A DNA stretch of 64,000 nucleotides from Rallus limicola. Lineage: Eukaryota > Chordata > Aves > Gruiformes > Rallidae. Each line of letters starts with the position of its first letter. The first letter of the stretch is position 1. A model generated the notes under the pieces. It had not been told where the DNA came from and did not search any database. It was given only the letters and a program-made list of their open reading frames with translations. A program made the position numbers and the translations under genes. The DNA is taken from assembly GCA_022605955.1 (NCBI GenBank), contig JAKCOZ010000003.1:55800179-55864178 (forward strand). Reading direction: 5' to 3'. Of this stretch, positions 1 through 12,848 are shown one piece after another.

Positions 1-46
1 ACTCTGTCCCTTTCTCGCTCTTTGAGAAGTGGCACACAGTCTTCTG
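1..46 (+). CDS. C5orf34: possible upstream C5orf34 exon end
   Basis: Bases 1-46 stay open in the frame that reads VPFSLFEKWHTVF and end at a good donor (G|GTAAGA at 47). The phase fits the next exon at 438, but the junction codon would be TG+A, a stop. Either this is not the true upstream exon, a small exon is missed between 47 and 437, or there is a base error here. Low confidence. Confidence 0.25.
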
Positions 47-437
47 GTAAGATTGTTCATTTCTCCTTTGGATACTGGAGATTTTATGCTTTTAAAATGG
101 TTGTCTTGGTGACCTACATAGTTTGCATGTTGCAGGTAGCTAAACTGTGGATTCTTCTGGCAAATCATCTTTTCCCCTATATGGGGAAAAAAATCCACCC
201 TAAAACAACTGTGGGGGTTTTTGTGGGTTGGTTTTTTTTTCAGGAGGGGGGTGCTAGGGGAGGGGGGAAGGAAGGAGGTGGTTGTGGGTTTTTTTCCCTA
301 AAAATTGCCCTTCCAAATCTGTTATGTAAAGTCTAGAAATGCTACAGTTGCGTAGTGCTTTCTTTAAGTACTAGCTCTTTCTGCTTCCCTAGTGACAAAA
401 TTTTAAATACTTGTTAAAAATCTTGTTATCTCTTTAG

Positions 438-561
438 ATTTATCCATGGTAAGACAAGCGTCATAGAAGTTTATCCTGGTGATGACTCATTTTTGAAGTC
501 AGAGGGACCATTTTTGGGAAACTATTTCATACATTATACTATTCAAAAAGGAACAAAAAAG
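438..561 (+). CDS. C5orf34: C5orf34 exon (a)
   Basis: Acceptor TCTTTAG ends at 437 and donor GTATAT starts at 562. The first base completes a codon from upstream; 41 codons follow (FIHGKTSV through IQKGTKK), ending in phase 0. Confidence 0.85.
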
Positions 562-3500
562 GTATATAACTGTTTAAAGATGCGTTCCAGATTCTTTCAG
601 TTTAGCATTCTTCTTAGTTTTGAAACACTGTCTATGCATTCTATATTGAAGTCCCCACACTGGTGGTTACAGTGATGACTGAATCAAGCAATCAGTCATA
701 CAAAAAATTAAATTCCTCCTGCCATTTCAGAATGTATTTTTGTAAATGATAGACACAGAAAAACCTTACTCATTGTAACATTTATTTCACAAGCTCAGGT
801 ATGTGCTAGTGTAAGATTCTACCATAGCCTATGTATTCTCAAATAATGCTAATAACTGATTTAAAAGAGAGGTTTAGATTGAAACTAAAATATTGATTAG
901 AGTTTAATTTTTATGTACTCAGAAGTGATTTCTTTTTTACTGTATGGGGACAGAATATAGAAGGCCCAGTTTCTCTTTGGGTTTTACCCCAGGCTGGCTG
1001 TGGCAGTTCGGTGCTGGAGAAATGGTTTGGCCTCTCTGTGTATGTCAGGTGTTAACTCCCCTCAGTGTAAGGATCCTCTCAACTGCTCATGCAGTGCCTT
1101 GAATTTCTAAAGCAGAATGAAGGCTCAACTTTATCCCCTTCAAATATAGGCTTTAATTTGTAGTCAAACATAGTTACTCATTAGTGAACTACAGTCCCCC
1201 TCCCTGATACCTTCACGGGCCATACTGAGTGCATGGAAACTGTCAGTGTTTCTTCCCACAGAAGTCATTTTAGAGGATACAATTATGTTTTATAGTTTTA
1301 CTTTTCAAGGAGATATTTATCCATGTTCTGGAACAAATTTAAATGTGATTATAGTGTCTTGCTGGGAGGTCGGCAAGCTTTTAATACAGGTTTCATGCTA
1401 CCTTACCTGTAACTAATGTATCTCTTTTCTGGTCTTTACTGCAGAGGGAAGAAAAGATGTATTCAGTAAGCAGCTTACCTCCTGATGTACCAGGAAATCC
1501 GTACTCAATATCCTCCATTATAACCCAGGCAACAAAGTAACTGTACTCTGCTTTTTCTTTGTTACATTAATTCTTCTGGCTTTGAAAGAAAAGTAGCTAA
1601 AATTGCACACAAAGGAGGTTAAGTATAAAATTAAAGGAATTTGTATTAGCACTGAGGTTGTCTAAAAACATAAGAACAAAGGTCACAACTGTTTAAAAGT
1701 AAATGTGAAATGTTCAGTGTTTTGTTTGGTTTTTGTTTTGTCTCCTCAGAATTCTTCAGTACTGTTACAAGACTAAACTATCATTAACTCATAACTGTTA
1801 TCTCTGCTGCTGGAAAATGGTATGTAGCTGGAGACTTACACATCTATGACTGTTGTAAGGGTGATTGTTTAGGCTACAGGGAATAGGACCTAATCTAGAG
1901 GGAAGATTGGGAAGCGTATCCTCAAAGGTCAGAGATATATATTTGGAAGCCAAACACACACGGTGTAAAGATGTATTTGTGAAGCACAAAGCAATTACAT
2001 GATGAAGAGAGCTACTTATTGTCTGGAAATTAAGTGAAACTAAAATCAGACAGGTATAATGATGTAAGTAACCTTTCCTTGAGCTTTAAATGTCTTTGTT
2101 TGGTTCCAGTTACCAGAGACAGATGGCCGAGAAATGTTGCCAGTTTTGCTGTATGAAAAGGTTATTCCCAGCCTAGGAAGACTTCTTGTGTACTCAGATC
2201 ATAAAGTCCATGCTGCTTTTTTGGATGGGATGACCTTGAATATGGTCTGGGATTTCAGCTCCTCCTGTAGTGAGATTCAGGTAACTGACCATTTAGAGGA
2301 ATGGCTATTCTTAAAACTCATCAGGAAGAAGTGTTACTATGAAACTAATGAGGAAACAAAGTATATAAATTTCGGTGCTTTTAAAATACCAGCCAAAGTA
2401 TTTTGAAGGTTTCATAACTCATAACAGTTTGCAGCTGTGTCTTACTCTTGGGCTTGTAAAATAGTCTAAATGAAAATAGATATGATCTGCAAACACCACC
2501 AGTATTTTAACCTGACAGTATTTTAATGAGAAATTAAGAGAAAACTTATTTTAGTGCGAAACTGATGCCTAAAGAGGTAAATGAAACTTTATCTGATTAA
2601 GAAGCCATTCACATTGATCAGAGTATTGTGGTTTTATTCAAAAATTACCTTAACTGAACAAATAGATAGCAAAAATTAATTAGAGAAGTAACCTTGCACA
2701 CATGGTTTCCTTTTTAAATCTGTGTAACAGAGGAGTGAAAAGATTGTTAATTTTTGCAAAATGACACTACAGAGAGATCTACGTGTGGGATTCAAGGCTG
2801 ACTGCTGAGACTTTTGACTTAAGTGTCCCTGCTTATTGCCCTGAGATGACAGGACACAAAACAGATGTTCAAGTATCTGAGGGTATCTCTAGTACAAGCA
2901 GTATGACAGTGTGTCAGAAGACGGTCTAAGTTACTGATGTGAGCTAGTTGAAATCTTTCTACTCACTCATAATTAAAGGAGGAAGAACTGAAAATTCCAC
3001 ATGTTTGGAAACATTTCTACACACTTTTAGAAATTATTTATTCTTGAATAGCACAGAAAACAAGTGTTGGGGCCATGCCAGGTGGTCTTTTTTCCACTTG
3101 CATTTATCATAGCTGACTATACCAAATTCTGTGCTTAGCAAAACACACATTTTCATGTGTTTAAAGTAGAATGTTTGTGGATACCTAATTCTTAAATTGG
3201 CATGTTCTACTCGCTTTTTTCTTTTTCCCTTCAGACTGCATCAGCCAATCAGTACCTATAATTTGTTTTTCTTCTAAGGTAAATGAAGATGTAGGTTGGT
3301 GTAAGTTAACTTCTCCTGATGGGGTACAGCAGCTAGTACAAATAAGTCATCCTGGAATCTATGAAAGGTATAAGTAATTTAAACACTTTAAATATAACAG
3401 AATTCTTTTATATGAAGGGAAACCAAACATTTAATAATAAAACTCGGTCTTTACATTGGGCAGAGATGTAAGGCCAGTGAAGGGATGCAGAGGACCTGTG

Positions 3501-5884
3501 TGACTCAGGACCACTGCATGGTGTCATTCCGTTACAATTGTTACAAGAATGACTCTTTTAAAAAATAATTAGAGCTGCAACTCAGCACATCAGTGGATAA
3601 GAAAAAGACAAAAAAAAAATCTATGTAGAGCTGGTACACAGAAATATGCAGCACTTTCTCCAATTTCTGCTTTATTGCAGATAAAGCCTGCAGATTGCTT
3701 TCCCTAATCTGCTGCTTCTAATTACAGCCTCATTATGGGAGTTATAGAGGCTTACTGTATATAGAGCAGATATTCAGAAACAAAAAATAGCATTTGTGCA
3801 CTACTCATAACAGATCATTTAGCTTTAATATAATTTTCTATAACTGCACAGATTTAAATTTGAGGGAGATTCTAGTGGGAATCAGAAAATGGAAAGAAAA
3901 TGTAGAGAAAAGGCTAGATTTTTAATCATGCCTTTTTCTTTCAGATGTCGTTGCTTAATGCCTTCAGATTTTTGCTTGAATTAATAGAGTCTATTTCTCA
4001 TGAGAATAACTACTTGTTTTGTGAATTTTCATGTTAAATAGGTACATCAGAACAGCAATAGAATGGTGCAGAAGTTTGCATGAAAGGGAGGAAATTCCTG
4101 AACATACTGCACACTCTGTAGCTGAAGAAACTTGGTATTCACCTTTATCCTAAATAACTGAAAATAACTGTTGAAAATAAAACTGAAAAAGACTATAAAT
4201 TGTGAATTGTATAGACTGCATTTCCTAAGGGTTAAAACTGTGTGGTTTCATACTTTTCTTTCAGTGTTTACAGTGTTAGTTAAGCTGAGGTCTAGGTGAA
4301 GCTTGTTTCATTACCTTTCTGCTTCCCTTACTGAAAAATCAGAATTTCAATGGCTTTCACAAAGGAGGATTAATGTTATAGAGATAGTATTTTGCAAGGT
4401 GGAAAAAGAAAGATGTCCTTTAACAGAACACCAGACAGTTCAAAACAGTAGTTTGAACTGCTAAATCTGCTAAATGACACTTGAATCTCTTGCTGATATG
4501 TTTGTACTTTTTAATACGTGCTGAAGACCAAAGGTCTGCTGACATCATGTGTAAACATGTTCAGGTATTAAAAATGTGTTAGTGGAAGTAGATCACACTT
4601 ATTATTCAAATTATAGAAGATGTAGTAGCTGAGGAAATGAAAATTGTATCTATATTTATCCATCCCTACAGCAGAGAGACTATTCTTAGAGCAGAGACCT
4701 GATTTTTGGAAACACAAATGGTTGACAAATGGCAGCCATTAATTAGTGGTATGAAAGACAAAAATAAAACAGTTTTTTCCACTCAATATTTTGGTTGTGT
4801 AATTTTCAGTATTGCTGGAAACTTAAAATCTGAAGTAGAAAATACATTTGAGAACCTTTTATGATACTAAATTCTTTAATAATCTTTATTTTCTTGGACA
4901 GGTCTGCTGATGCTGAGCTTGAAAAAATACAGAGATTTAACTGTATCCTTTTTAACACTGTAAAGATGTTTCTCTTTTATATCCTGTTCATCTGCATATT
5001 CAAATCTTCATTTTTGATAATCAAACACCTCTATCCTGTTCCCAGTTTTTTAAACCATTTTTTGTTTTCTTATTTACCTTTTTTTAAAATAATTTTTCTT
5101 GTCCCAATTCTGCTTCACAGCACCAGAAACAGTAGCAGTGGCAGAACACAAAGCTAAAATAAACATCAAAAAAAAGGAAGCCCTTTAATGGTTATTGCAT
5201 TAATTTTGCTAACACTCAATCTGCTGATCTGCTCTTGAAAAAGGGATGATGCAGTTGCCCTGGGGCGTGTTGCAGTACAGTACCTTTCTATTTACCAGCT
5301 AACTCAGTGTTCCATTTTGTTCAGCCAGCTCAAAAAAAGTATGCTGCACTGTATGTGCCTAAAGCCCACTCTATACTTGCTTTTAAGCCAGTGTTCAATT
5401 TTATTAGTGTAAAAAGTTCATACTATGAAGCTGTGCAGTGTGACATCAGATAATTTCCTTTTTGAAGTATTTTGGGATAAATTGAAGTCTTAGTTAAAGA
5501 CATTTTCTGTAAGTGTTGTAGATATTTTAAGCAATACCCTCTTTTTCTTTTTTTCTTTTTCTCTTTATGTAATTACCATGCTCTGAAATGTGAGATATTG
5601 CAATACTGAATGATTTATACAAATAAAGATAAGTACTATTTTCATTAGGAGGAATAGTTTGGTATCTTTTTCTTAACAGAAAAACACTAGTTTTATTGGA
5701 TAATAGCAATGTTCTGGAAAGGACATCTGCTGCAAAAAACAATCCATCTGGTGTTACTGTCAGAAAAACAGAAAACGGGAGCAAGCTGGAAGAAATCAGT
5801 GAAGAGTGTGTCTTGGAAGCTTTGGAAAAGACTTCTAAAGCAATTCAGGATATTGAATCTCTGCTTGCTGCTTCTCGGAAGTGA
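438..5884 (+). CDS. C5orf34: C5orf34 homologue, 3' part of gene (8 coding exons)
   Basis: Eight exons with canonical AG/GT borders and compatible phases: 438-561, 1445-1536, 1750-1819, 2110-2280, 3279-3367, 4042-4134, 4902-4942 and 5691-5884, ending in TGA. They encode about 290 residues of a protein I recognise as C5orf34 (annotated in birds as a Z-chromosome homologue). The human protein is roughly twice as long, so the 5' half lies outside the window. Recognisable stretches include FIHGKTSVIEVYPGDDSF, SDHKVHAAFLDGMTLNMVW and an acidic C-terminal helix ending SLLAASRK. The family has its own uncharacterised N- and C-terminal domains (DUF4524 and DUF4520, from memory). No catalytic motif or membrane segment is visible in this part. 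TMEM267 follows on the same strand, as in the human block. Molecular function is not established. Confidence 0.9.
1445..1536 (+). CDS. C5orf34: C5orf34 exon (b)
   Basis: Acceptor CTTTACTGCAG, donor GTAACT. It reads REEKMYSVSSLPPDVPGNPY and onward and ends in phase 2. Without splicing the frame would stop at TAA immediately after the donor. Confidence 0.85.
1750..1819 (+). CDS. C5orf34: C5orf34 exon (c)
   Basis: Acceptor TCTCCTCAG, donor GTATGT. It enters with one base to complete a lysine codon, then reads ILQYCYKTKLSLTHNCYLCC and ends WKM in phase 0. Cysteine-rich short exon. Confidence 0.8.
2110..2280 (+). CDS. C5orf34: C5orf34 exon (d)
   Basis: Acceptor TGGTTCCAG, donor GTAACT. Exactly 57 codons, phase 0 at both ends, beginning LPETDGREMLPVLLYEK. 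This is the longest and most clearly coding exon of the gene in the window. Confidence 0.9.
3279..3367 (+). CDS. C5orf34: C5orf34 exon (e)
   Basis: Acceptor TTCTTCTAAG, donor GTATAA. It reads VNEDVGWCKLTSPDGVQQLV and onward and ends GIYE plus two bases of an arginine codon (phase 2). Confidence 0.85.
4042..4134 (+). CDS. C5orf34: C5orf34 exon (f)
   Basis: Acceptor TTAAATAG, donor GTATTC. It completes the arginine codon, reads YIRTAIEWCRSLHEREEIPE and onward, and ends with the first two bases of a tryptophan codon. Confidence 0.85.
4902..4942 (+). CDS. C5orf34: C5orf34 exon (g), 41 bp
   Basis: Acceptor TTCTTGGACAG, donor GTATCC. A very small exon: it completes tryptophan, reads SADAELEKIQRFN and ends in phase 1. 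Phases match both neighbours. Confidence 0.8.
5691..5884 (+). CDS. C5orf34: C5orf34 last coding exon
   Basis: The acceptor is placed after CACTAG (5685-5690) because this restores phase and gives ...RFNFLLDNSNV. The nearer CAG at about 5679 would break the frame. The exon encodes a polar, helix-prone C-terminus ending in SLLAASRK and a TGA at 5882-5884. Confidence 0.85.
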
Positions 5885-6480
5885 AGTCTCATAGTATGCC
5901 AAGACTGTGTTGGGTGAGAGACCTGTAGGGGTTGTCCCAGCTGTGTCTGAGGAGGCTTTGAGGTGCGAGAGGAAGGCAGGCGGAAGGCAGTGTGCTGCTA
6001 ACTCGACATAATGATGGCAGAGCAGACCAGCAGTCTCTCACTTGCTGTCATAGTACCGCTGTTAATATTGCAGTGCACAGAAAAAATAGGAGAGTGAATA
6101 GAGCACAGGGGTCTAAATACATCAGGGTGTGGCTGGCGGCACTGCTTTTAAATGTGTGAATGTATGCTTGAATTTTTAATTTAGAGAGGATTGTACAACT
6201 TCAAGTGACTAGGGTAGGGATAAACAGTTTTAACTGTAAAAATGTGCTTTTATTCAGAAGCTTACACCAAGAAGTTCAACATGGAATAAAAAATTACCCA
6301 AACGGTGTCTACTGTACTGTTTTGTAGTAAATAAATACCTATTTAAAGCGTCTTCAACCCATTCTGGCATGTGGTCTGTCACTCAGTGGAGCACTGTATC
6401 TTTAGCAGTGGTTCCTCTTCTAGCGCGGAATTTATCGGTGAATAGCCAAACTTTGTTTTTAGTATTTCTAGAATTCTTTT
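5885..6480 (+). other. C5orf34: C5orf34 3' UTR with poly(A) signals
   Basis: Non-coding sequence after the TGA. An AATAAA lies near 6285 and another near 6332 (AAATAAATACC); the transcript probably ends in the next few tens of bases. The sequence then becomes GC-rich. Confidence 0.6.
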
Positions 6481-7320
6481 CTTCCTCAGACCCGAGCCCG
6501 CTCCCCTGATGGCCCGAACCCGACACCGGGCGCGGAGGGGAGGAGACAGGCGGCTTCCCTCAGCCGCGGCGGGCGGGATGCGGTCCCAGGGTGCTCCGCG
6601 GCCACGCATGCCTCCTAACCCGCGCCCACAGGGCTCGGGCTGGACGGTTCTGCCGCCTCATGGGGAGAACGGGTTAGCTAGCGGCGATCGAACTTCTTGA
6701 GGTGGGCACGGAGGGTGGCGGGGTGAGCTGGATATAGGGAATGGCGTTGGGTGGCTTCCCGCCTCTGCAAGGTGAGGGAGCAGCCATCCGGCGGCCGTTC
6801 GGCAGCCCCCTCACCGCGCGGAGGCGGGAAGCCGCCCCCCGGGCCGCGCGGACGCGAGCTTCTCCTCTTGGCTCAGGGCTGCCTGCCGCGGGGTTGGGGT
6901 TCGGGGCCGTCCGTTGGTAAGGGGACCCCGGGGCGTTTAGAACGCAGTGGGCTTTCTTGAGAAGAAGGTAGAGCACGGGAAGACTGCTGCGCCAGGCTGG
7001 CCGGAGCCGGCGTTAAATTCTTTCTGTATCGACACAGGTGCCCATGTGTCGGTTCAGGTCTTGGGATGAGACAGGGCAGTGCTGTGCTCCACCTCCCGCC
7101 GGGCACGCCGCGGCGCAGGGCTCCCTTAGCGCTCTTGGCCCCGCTTTTGCGGTAGAGATGACAGTACGTTTTTCGTAATGACTGAGGAGATGGCTGGTGA
7201 GGGACTTCGGTGCTGAGACAAAGCACGCTCTCTCAAGGCAGAAGAATGTTGCTGATCTCCGTAATTTTACATGCCTGCCGCATGGCACTCTGTCCGCCCC
7301 TCTCAGTACCACACACTTGA
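6480..7320 (+). promoter_or_regulatory. TMEM267: CpG island, probable TMEM267 promoter and 5' non-coding exon
   Basis: A sharp rise in GC content and CpG density in an otherwise AT-rich window, just after the end of C5orf34 and before TMEM267. A consensus donor (CAAG|GTGAGG, intron starting at 6772) could end a non-coding first exon that splices to the acceptor at 12848. No TATA box is evident. Reverse-strand open frames here reflect high GC and are not called as genes. Confidence 0.6.
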
Positions 7321-10300
7321 GTGGTTTAATCCTAGATAGGATTAGCTGTTCATGATCCGAATGCTGTTGTAGTTAATGAGGGTAATACAAAAACTGCCCA
7401 AGCTGCTTGGGTTTGGGCTTTTTTTTTCTGTCTAGGGTGAAAGATTATTATTTTCTGCCCCGAGCTAGTAGCGTGGCCTGTGCCTGGTTCTTTGAACTCT
7501 TTCGTTTAGATACTTACCAGCCCCAAGGGATTCAGCAAACTGAAGGTCTGCATTTTCAAGTAATGTTACCTCTTTTCAAATGCTTTCATTTACGGCCCTT
7601 AAGTAAATAAATAAATAAACAGATTAATGGTTGGAGGGGTGGGGGTGGTGCTTATTTGTTTTTCTTCATTTCCTTGTGCATGCAATTCAGTTTATTCCTT
7701 GTATTTCGGTAAAATTCTGAGTTCTTGCATACTTTTGTCTTCCTAACATTTCCAGTCCCCTGCCACCCTCCAACCCAAAAAATGCATTGTAATGACCTAA
7801 AAATATTTTCATTATCAGTTCTTCATAGATTTCTTTTAGGCTCAGATCTGCTTTTCCGTGAGATATGTATTAAAGTTTTGAGCTTATGTCTTAAATTCTA
7901 ATTGTACTTTATGGGGGTTTTCATATAAATTAACATCCAATATAAAATAATGCTTTTTTTTAGGATACTCTAGAATTATAAAGGACTATTGGGATCTTTT
8001 GACTTACTGCATAAAATGCATATTTCTACTATTTTTATGCATTAAATTCCTATATATGTGTACCCAAAAACTTTGTGCAAAACTGGGGCAAAAATTTATG
8101 AAAGCAGTATTTCTAAATGTTTGTCTTAGCCATTGAATTTTTCTTTTCATCTTACTTAATTAGTTGAAAGACTGTTTCCCCAAATGCATATTTACAGCTT
8201 TTATCTAAATATCTTCTTCTGTCAGTAATTTAAAGTGTTAAGCTTTTGTTTGTTAAAATTATTTTTCTAATTGCATTAAATGAAATATATCAGCAAAATT
8301 ACTTTTTTTTTTTTACGGAGATTATGTGTAATGCTTTATCTGATACAAAAATGTCATGCGAAATCAAAAATATAAGCAGTGTAACTCCATCAGTTGTTGT
8401 GTGCGTATGTTTTATGTAAACCCAACCTAAATCTTCCTACCACTACGTTAACTGTGCTGACCACCCATAGGTTTCTACGCATTCTTGTGTAATACATCTA
8501 TTTTCCACTGTTTTAACAGGAACGTAAGCTATGCTTTCTGAGATTTATAGGGTAGAAAAACCTATGAAACTATATTTTGAGAAAAGCCTGAAAATAATTA
8601 TTTTTCAGAAAAAATTAAAAGTTTCTGGTTTTATATTGTAATTTCAGATATTATTTGAGTTGAAGGGAGTTTTGGTTTTGCTACTCTGACTTCAGTCTTG
8701 ATCTGCAGAATATTTATTCTTCCACTGTTGTACCTGGGAATGTGCCTTGATTTTTGCAAAGGCAGCAGTGATTTCTGTCTGTAAAAGACAGCAGAGGTGG
8801 ACTGGTTAAAAAATAGATATGCCATGGACATGGCCTTTGACTGAGTGCAATCCAAAGTCAGATTTTTGCTTCCTGTTCTTCATTCTGCCTCAGAGACACC
8901 CATTCACATCTTGTCCATGTTTTCAATTTGGCTTTTTTACTTTTATTTCTTTGTATGTAATACTCAAATTTTGTTTTGGATTTTTTTTTGTTAAGAATGT
9001 GGTGATACTTTCCATTTATAGTCTATGCACATGTTAATAATATCCACAGCAAAGCTGTGTAAGCCCACCACAGAACTAATACAAACCGCTCTTGCTATTT
9101 GAATTTATAGGTCTCTGATTATCTATTCCTAGGCCACTAACTGATGGGATGAAATTAAAAGAGAGATCCCTGAATGTCACTCATAAATGTTTCATTGGCT
9201 GGGAATCTTACAGGCACACATCTGTTAAAATAGATCTCTATGCTTTGACATGCAGTTACTTGAAACAGAAGGCTGGAAGGTCTGTTAACATTACAACATT
9301 GGGGCTTATTATCTTTTAATTATTATCCTCTTCCATCTTTATTTGTGCTTTTCTCTTGGTTTATGGGGTTTCTTTGGTTTTTTGTTGTTTTTTTTTCTGA
9401 CAGAGCTTCTAAGGCCTAGCCAAGGTTGCTTTCAGCTCGGTTGTATTTGTTCAGGAATTCATTAAAAACATGCTGCTTCATTCTGTATTTTTAACTCATG
9501 TTCAGTTTTGCTTTATGTTTTATAGAGATTTGGAAGAGCTTTGCTTAGTGTTGGTGCTTACTGCTGCCTGGTTCAATTTATTTAGGATGAAACAAATGGT
9601 GTTTGGTCTTTTCCTGCACTGGACTGGGCAGACTGGATTCAGAAAGGACGCGGGCTCAATGCTGAGGCATAGAGCACATTTGCTACCAGAATAAGGCAAC
9701 TGCAATGGAAAAAATGTGTTCTAGTCCCAGGGTAAGTTTGATTCCGAACACTGGTGTGTTTTTCAGAGGTACGTTGCTACATCAGCTCTTCACAGAATGG
9801 ATTCTCATACAGATTTCATGGTCATTTTAAATAAAACCATTCTGCCATGATAGCTGTGTGGAACAGACAGTTATGAGGAGATTACCATTTGTTCCTAAAA
9901 TGGAATTTATTCAGAAATGTACTGTATGTTTTAATGTCACTTTGTGTCTGCATGTTCATTCAGAAGGAGCAAGTCATGATTAACACTCTAAACTTGACCC
10001 AGTTTTCTTCATCCTTGTGCAAAGCCCATGCGTTGCTTGTTCGGTTTTTTTTAATCTCTTTTTTTTTAATGTTCTCAAATTATGGAGTGGGACTTTTGTT
10101 CCTATAAAGATCAATGCCAGTAGTCACGTCTTGGAGATAATTCTACAATAAACAGGCATTAAATAAACTGGAAGAAACATTAATATTTTCTGGGACTTAT
10201 AATCTATAATGTGTTTAAAATAATAAACTACTGTCTGCCAACATTGTTATAAGTATTCCTTTTTAAAGGAAGACAAATACACTCATAGAAAGCCCATTGA

Positions 10301-10605
10301 GAATAAAAAATTTACCTGATAGATTGGTAAGGATTATCAAGATTTAAAGTATTGAACAGAAATAGCAATCTCTTGGGAAGAATCAATTTTTAGGTAGGAT
10401 GTAGGCTTTGAAACTATCTTTATGGTTCCCCAAAAAAGAAGGTAACGCTTGGGACAGTCAGAATTAATAATATCCTGCAAAGACAGCTTTTCAGTGTGGT
10501 ATAACACAACAAAGTTAGGCAATACATAGTTCAGATGAGGATTTTTTTCTTTCAAAAGAGTTCTTTTTGGATTTACCACAGAAATGACTACTCTGTCTTT
10601 ATAAT
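7321..10605. other. AT-rich non-coding stretch, putative TMEM267 intron 1
   Basis: I see no exon, recognisable repeat or RNA gene here. Only short T-rich runs stand out (for example near 8305). Confidence 0.5.
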
Positions 10606-11174
10606 TGTGGTGGTTTTGGCCCTGGCCAGAGGCCAAATGCCCACCAAGCTGCTCGCTCACTCCCCCTTTCAGCCGAAAAGGGGAGAAAATATGTTTTTGG
10701 AGATAAGGACAGAGGGATCACTCTCCATTTAGTGCAATGGGCAAAACAGATTCGGCACAGAATAAAGGAAAGAGAAGGGATTTATTACAACTACAACTAA
10801 TACACCCAGTGAACCGGAATGAGATAAGAGTAAGAAGCAGCCAGGTCCTGAAGTGCCTTCCCCCCACCCCTCCCCTTCTTACGAAACGTAAATTTCATTA
10901 TGGTCTTACTCCCTTCTTCCCCCCCAACATGGTGTGGGGAGGGGCAGGGAATGGGGAGTGAGGTTCCGGTGGTACCAGTTGCTTTCCTTCCCCAGATCTT
11001 AACATTTCAACTTCCCCCCACCCCTCGCCTCTTAGCACCCTTAGCTTTAATCATCGATTTCACTCCCTTCTACCCTCCCATCACAGCATCAGGAGTGGCA
11101 GGGAATGGGGAATGAGGGGTTTTCAGCCCGTTCCTCCTGAACTGTCTTCTTTCTTAGATGGGGGGGGTGTGGCA

Positions 11175-11205
<31 letters not shown>

Positions 11206-11735
11206 CTTCCCTTACAGCACCGTGGGGTCCCACCCATGACAGAGTCGTATCCATGAACTTCTGCAGCGTGAGTCCTCTCCATCGGGGAGTCATCTCCTCA
11301 CCACAGGCCTCTCAGCAGGACTTCCTTCCATAGGGTTCTGACACTTGGGCCTGGGCTCCCCCAGCCTGGCTCCCCACAAAAGTCACAAGTCTCCCGGCAA
11401 ACCTGCTGAGGCGTGGATCAGCCTCTTCACAGGGCATAGATGTCTCTGCTTCCCGTCCTCATCCATGGGCTGTGAGGGGACATCCCCCTTCACCATGGTC
11501 TTCTCCATGAGCTGCAGGGGAAACTTTCTTTCCACATTCCTTTCCCCCCCCCTCCTGGGCCTGGCCTTGGCTATCGGTGCAGCTGGGCAAATCTTCCCAC
11601 TCTGCATTCCGGTGGCAAAGTGCACCAGCCTGCAGGTTTTCTTCCTCAAATATGTGATTCACAGAGGCACTATGAATCCATCTGGGATTTGTCAGAAATA
11701 ACTCTGGCCTTGAATTGGTCTGGAACTTGGAACAA
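10606..11735 (-). mobile_element. avian ERVL-type LTR, minus orientation (solo)
   Basis: The left end reads TGTGGTGGTTTTGGCC; on the minus strand this gives the ...CCACCACA end typical of avian ERVL LTRs. Next come the characteristic GATAAGGACAGAGGGATCAC and GGGCAAAACAGATTC blocks and a C-rich body, with a (CA)n run at about 11177-11203. The right end is approximate (near GGAACA at 11734). No internal retroviral genes and no clear target duplication were seen. Confidence 0.65.
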
Positions 11736-12848
11736 ACTGTAACCGCTGCTTTGCAAAAGCCATCTAAGCAGAACAGCTACAGCAAACTGCAACAATAATC
11801 TAAGTATCTATAAGTGCTGCAGAATATGGGAGGAGAGGTGTATTTAAAATAATACATTGTTTTGGGAATTTCTTTTGAGATGTAAAGCAGTTATTTAAGG
11901 ACAGTTATTACTTCCAAGAAATCGCCTGGTAGAAGGGGGTGTCATAGCCATTACAGAACATAAATGGTTTTTATGGACTTGTAAGTGATTATTAATGCTA
12001 ATAATCATGGTTTTATTTTCAAATTACAATGGGCAACTTTTGAAAAAGCAAAATTACTTTGATTAGTTAATTATATTTTTTCCTGCAAAAAGCTGTTGTG
12101 AGAGTAATGTGGTAGGCAATAGACAAGTCCTAAGAGCAACAGTGGAATTTGCTGCTGGAACACATACTCAGGAAAATCGTATATAGTTTTGCTCTGTATG
12201 GAATTAGTTTTGGTTACTTGTGCTTGACTGAATGGTCATTGTGTTTATGAATAGCAAAGATATTTTAGTGGTTCTGGTTTCCTTAATGCTTATTCTGCCA
12301 TCTGCAAGCTGAAGGGCTTGCTCAGAAAGGGGTACAAGGGTGATAATACATAAGTTTATAAACCATGTAAATAAAAATAGTGTTTTGCATTGTAAATTAG
12401 AAACTCAGTTCTAACAGTTGCTGCAGAGAGAGATGTGGGATTTTTTTTTTTTAGAGTCAGTCCCTAAGAATCCTCCAAATTGGACCTTTTGTTGTTACAG
12501 TGTACAGGATTTAATTGAACACAAGGAGGAATCTTGAAACATATTCAATGAATTATCATAGACATGTTTCAAATTATTTTGTAAAATTTAAGATTTCAGA
12601 AAGTGGAGTTAGAACTTTCTGTGGTACAAGGGTGCTTGTTCTAATTAAAACAGGATGAGTGTTTTAATTCAGAGCTGTAGTGTTCAAGTCAACAAATTAA
12701 CTGAATCAAAGATTCCCTAAGAATATTAATTACAAACATTGAAATTTGGGGGGGAGGGGAGTATGCTCACTTGTAGCTGTGATAGCAATTTTCTTGTGCT
12801 ACTGTTGTTTTTTATTTAAGTTTTCTTTCTGCTCTTTGACATTTACAG
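11736..12848. other. non-coding, end of TMEM267 intron 1
   Basis: AT-rich sequence without recognised features, ending in a pyrimidine tract and ACAG acceptor at 12845-12848. Confidence 0.5.

Noticed and set aside
6379..7312. Several overlapping open frames on both strands in the GC-rich block
   Set aside because: High GC content removes stops. There is no family resemblance or splice logic; the block fits a CpG-island promoter.
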